Assembly: GCA_014376435.1 (NCBI GenBank) | Contig: JACMRL010000021.1 | Location: forward strand, 51,178-115,177 | Length of the DNA stretch: 64,000 nucleotides | DNA from: Bdellovibrio sp. | GTDB taxonomy: Bacteria > Bdellovibrionota > Bdellovibrionia > Bdellovibrionales > Bdellovibrionaceae | Reading direction: 5' to 3' | Shown: piece by piece, positions 62,083 to 64,000 of the stretch | How the letters are laid out: the number at the start of each line of letters is the position of its first letter | Position numbering within the stretch: position 1 is the first letter of the stretch | Translations under genes and position numbers: made by a program | Notes under the pieces: model-generated | What the model saw: only the letters and a program-made list of their open reading frames with translations | Told to the model about the DNA's origin: nothing | The model's database searches: none

Positions 62083-62099
62083 CTTGAGTCGGGCTTGAG
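62083..62099 (+). promoter_or_regulatory. CTTGAG direct repeat before a lipoprotein gene
   Basis: CTTGAGTCGGGCTTGAG, two CTTGAG at 11 bp, followed by TTAAG. 67-83 bases before the ATG of the lipoprotein at 62166. Same orientation relative to its gene as the sites at 59266 and 61918. Confidence 0.82.
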
Positions 62100-62165
62100 T
62101 TAAGTAGAATTTAACAAATTACGATAAATAGCTAAGCAAATTTTTTAAACTGGGGGGACTTAACT

Positions 62166-62789
62166 ATGAAAAAAGCCGTATCATTCTTGGTTTCGGTCTT
62201 TTTATTTTCTGGATGTGGCAAAGTCAGTCTAAGTTCGGCGTTAGCAATTGATCCCGCGCCCTCGGCCGCATCGCCGATTGTGCCGTCAATTTCGTACGGG
62301 CAGTTTGCAGATATTCCGGCTAATCGGCTACACTCGGGACCTTTTTGTTTTCAAAAATTAAACAATGCAGCGGTTTACTACCGTGAGTACTTCACGAAAA
62401 TTTCTCAATCGCGTTTCGTTCGCGAGGAAGACCTTTATACCGGAAGCGATTGCCTGTCGGGAATATATGCTACGGCCAAAAAAACCTACGAGGTTCTAAG
62501 TTTCGCGGTTTACCAGCCAGATCCGGTAATGGATCTGGTCAGCGTAAAATCTATTTCACTTCAGGTGAGGTATTATAATCAAAGCGACGTGGATAATTTA
62601 AATCTGAATTGCAGCTCAGGTGGCGGGTATGGACACTGTGGATGGAATACGACAAACTTCGTTGATATTTCAAACCAAACATTGGCAGTCGATGACGCCT
62701 TCGGGCCCATCGACGCGGCTAATCTTGATTTACCGTTATACTATAATTCTGGAACGGTCATTGAGCTAGATTCAAGTACGTTTCAGTAA
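62166..62789 (+). CDS. Surface lipoprotein, paralog of the one at 57222
   Basis: 207 residues; lipobox FSGC (MKKAVSFLVSVFLFSGC). GGGGGG precedes the ATG by 9 bases. Segments FCFQKLNNAAVYYREYFTKIS, SDCLSGIYATAKKTYEVLSFAVYQPDPVMDLVSVKSI and LQVRYYNQSDVDN align with the 57222 protein at conserved Cys and aromatic positions. Ends with an acidic tail. No named family. Preceded by CTTGAG repeats. Confidence 0.82.
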   Translation: MKKAVSFLVSVFLFSGCGKVSLSSALAIDPAPSAASPIVPSISYGQFADIPANRLHSGPFCFQKLNNAAVYYREYFTKISQSRFVREEDLYTGSDCLSGIYATAKKTYEVLSFAVYQPDPVMDLVSVKSISLQVRYYNQSDVDNLNLNCSSGGGYGHCGWNTTNFVDISNQTLAVDDAFGPIDAANLDLPLYYNSGTVIELDSSTFQ

Positions 62790-62917
62790 TTAAATTTACG
62801 TAGTTTGTTTCACTGCTTGATCTTCGATCGATTTAAAAATTAAGCGGACCGTTCGTGGCTCTATAGTAATATTACAACTAAAGTAGAGTAGTTTGGGTTC
62901 GAACTTTAAATACTGAA

Positions 62918-63320
62918 TTAAGTGAAATATTTTTTATTTATCACTATTCTAAAAATAAGATTATTTTCTTTTAAAGTGATATCGAGCTTTCCATTAAATT
63001 GCTCGAGCGCTTCTTTGATAAAATAAAGACCAAGGCCTGATCCTTCACTTTTGGTTGTGAAATTGTCATTTAGTAAAAGTCGGGCCGTGTTGGGATTTTT
63101 AACTTGAGGATAGGCGGTATAAAGGCCGAATCGTTCAAGTCTAGCATCGATGTTTGCCGTGGTTGTTGTTAAAATTGTGTGATTGGAACGGTTTTTTGGC
63201 AAGAATTTCAAAGAATCTTGAGGTTTGTGACGTGTTTTTAATTTATCGAGGGTGTTTTTCTGGTTTTTGCTGAAGCTGAAATGATTTTAAGCCCAACTTA
63301 ATTTCTTTAAGAAATTCCAT
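62918..63320 (-). pseudogene. Histidine kinase remnant with frameshift
   Basis: The 3' part (to 62918) carries only the C-terminal piece of an HATPase domain: NFTTKSEGSGLGLYFIKEALEQFNGKLDITLK (G2 box), with no N-box or phospho-acceptor. Upstream, ATG 63320 opens MEFLKEIKLGLKSFQLQQKPEK and shifts by one at a poly-A to join NTLDKLKTRHKPQDSLKFLPKNRS. Both the deletion of the kinase core and the frameshift mark it as dead. Borders the toxin-antitoxin pair. Confidence 0.7.
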
Positions 63321-63327
63321 AAAACTT

Positions 63328-63570
63328 TTAAGCCGCTTTTTTCAAACGATCTAAGCCATCAAGAATCAAGACACGCATCAAAACCTGATAAGGAATCCCT
63401 TGTTTTTCGGCAATCTTTTTCAACTCCTTAATCGTTTTTTCATCCAAAGCAATACTCGTTGGCTTTTTCTTTGAATCTTTAAATCTTTTCATCGCCGCCA
63501 GAATCTTGTCGGCCTCGAATTCGAAAGGCTTATCATACTCCTTTAGAGATTTTGCGTAAGATTTCTTCAT
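63328..63570 (-). CDS. brnA: BrnA-like antitoxin (ribbon-helix-helix)
   Basis: 80 residues. C-terminal RHH-type segment KKPTSIALDEKTIKELKKIAEKQGIPYQVLMRVLILDGLDRLKK, the layout of BrnA/CopG-type antitoxins; N-terminal part KKSYAKSLKEYDKPFEFEADKI is the toxin-binding part by analogy. Overlaps the toxin gene by 38 bases and follows it, as in brnTA. Would neutralise the toxin and repress the operon through repeats at 63905-63933. Confidence 0.85.
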   Translation of the reverse strand: MKKSYAKSLKEYDKPFEFEADKILAAMKRFKDSKKKPTSIALDEKTIKELKKIAEKQGIPYQVLMRVLILDGLDRLKKAA

Positions 63571-63898
63571 ACTGCTTCCTTTCTTTTAGATGCGCTGGTC
63601 TTGCACTGATCGGACGAACTTTTCCTTCACGTAGCGTAAATGCAATTTGAAGAAGCTTGCCATTCAATGTGGGACCAACAATTCCAAGTCTTTGCTCACT
63701 GACAACAGGACTTATTTGAATACCTAAAGGAAGACCTGCTCCTGAACGAAACACGGCTTCTATTTCTTGGGTTGTGATACTGTGCTTTTCTTTATTCTTG
63801 TTTTGATTACCTTTGTCCCACTCAAATTCCAAGTGAGAGGTTTCAAGAATCCAAAACATCAGCCATTCGACAAATTCCCATTGTGCCATCAAGACCAT
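63533..63898 (-). CDS. brnT: BrnT-like RNase toxin
   Basis: 121 residues. FEWDKGNQNKNKEKHSITTQEIEAVF is the BrnT hallmark (FEWDxxKxxxNxxKHGI), and FTLREGKVRPISARPAHLKERKQYEE the C-terminal RPISAR-ERxxYE block. BrnT is a RelE-fold ribonuclease. The start is uncertain: about 22 residues (MVLMAQWEFVEWLMFWILETSH) precede the usual BrnT start, and an internal ATG (MFWILE) would be shorter. First gene of the operon. Confidence 0.88.
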   Translation of the reverse strand: MVLMAQWEFVEWLMFWILETSHLEFEWDKGNQNKNKEKHSITTQEIEAVFRSGAGLPLGIQISPVVSEQRLGIVGPTLNGKLLQIAFTLREGKVRPISARPAHLKERKQYEEILRKISKGV

Positions 63899-63904
63899 AT
63901 TAAC

Positions 63905-63933
63905 ATAGTGTTTTGATAGTGTCTAGATAGTGT
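63905..63933 (-). promoter_or_regulatory. Triple ATAGTGT repeat before brnT (operator)
   Basis: ATAGTGT at 63905, 63916 and 63927, each exactly 11 bp apart, directly upstream of the brnT ATG; a CTATCA inverted half follows at 63941. Such phased repeats fit a ribbon-helix-helix antitoxin binding its own promoter. Confidence 0.7.
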
Positions 63934-64000
63934 AGTAAAAACTATCATCACCTTGTCATCTTTCTGTCATCACCGAATGAAATAAAGCGATATTTCGTGG

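Noticed and set aside
1..64000. tRNA, rRNA, CRISPR array or phage attachment site
   Set aside because: I looked for T-loop motifs (GGTTCGA-type), regular spacer arrays and integrase genes and saw none.

Overview
The window looks like chromosome of a Bdellovibrio-type predatory bacterium (Bdellovibrionota). This is an inference from content, not from an rRNA marker. The DNA is AT-rich and Gram-negative in character, with many exported proteins and lipoproteins. It carries an ImuA/ImuB/DnaE2 mutasome, an Agl/Glt-like gliding locus ending in a VWA lipoprotein, and several exported enzymes (Fic, caspase-like, trypsin-like, L,D-transpeptidase). I found no tRNA, rRNA or CRISPR array.

Layout. 1-12.6 kb: exported proteins of unknown role, two GNAT acetyltransferases, a trypsin-like lipoprotein, an APH-type kinase, a DEDD exonuclease, a DUF4156 lipoprotein overlapping a YkgJ-type gene, and a decayed second copy of an L,D-transpeptidase. 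12.6-25.2 kb: a DEAD-box helicase, the intact L,D-transpeptidase, TerC plus a sugar dehydrogenase, an OmpA lipoprotein, a methyltransferase, a peroxiredoxin, a hybrid histidine kinase, YaiI and a phosphodiesterase. 25.5-36.1 kb: one tight ten-gene operon (TolQ-type channel, two ExbD/TolR-type proteins, two TPR proteins, a GltG-like TonB-type protein, an Ig-like lipoprotein, an outer-membrane barrel and a VWA lipoprotein). 36.1-47.2 kb: exported Fic and caspase-like proteins, a heavy-metal RND pump with TolC but no visible adaptor, and an exported kinase-like protein. 49.3-54.7 kb: imuA-imuB-dnaE2, divergent from two small genes. 55-57.1 kb: decayed DNA, including an IS3-family remnant. 57.2-62.8 kb: an OmpR-type two-component system among surface lipoproteins. 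62.9-63.9 kb: a broken kinase and a BrnT/BrnA toxin-antitoxin pair.

Two systems deserve most attention. First, tandem CTTGAG sites at 11-bp spacing occur at five places between 57.9 and 62.1 kb, always next to the lipoprotein genes or the two-component system. This is the geometry of an OmpR/PhoB operator, and it suggests a local surface-lipoprotein regulon. Second, the imuA promoter region holds back-to-back promoters around a GTAA-N7-GTAA direct repeat. Nearly the same promoter/operator recurs about 41.5 kb away, in front of a 22-codon gene. The small proteins at both places begin MGxFKE. The 78-aa protein divergent from imuA ends with QLNLF, a beta-clamp-binding pentapeptide, and DnaE2 carries an internal QLSLF. 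Together these suggest a damage-inducible small-protein arm of the mutasome.
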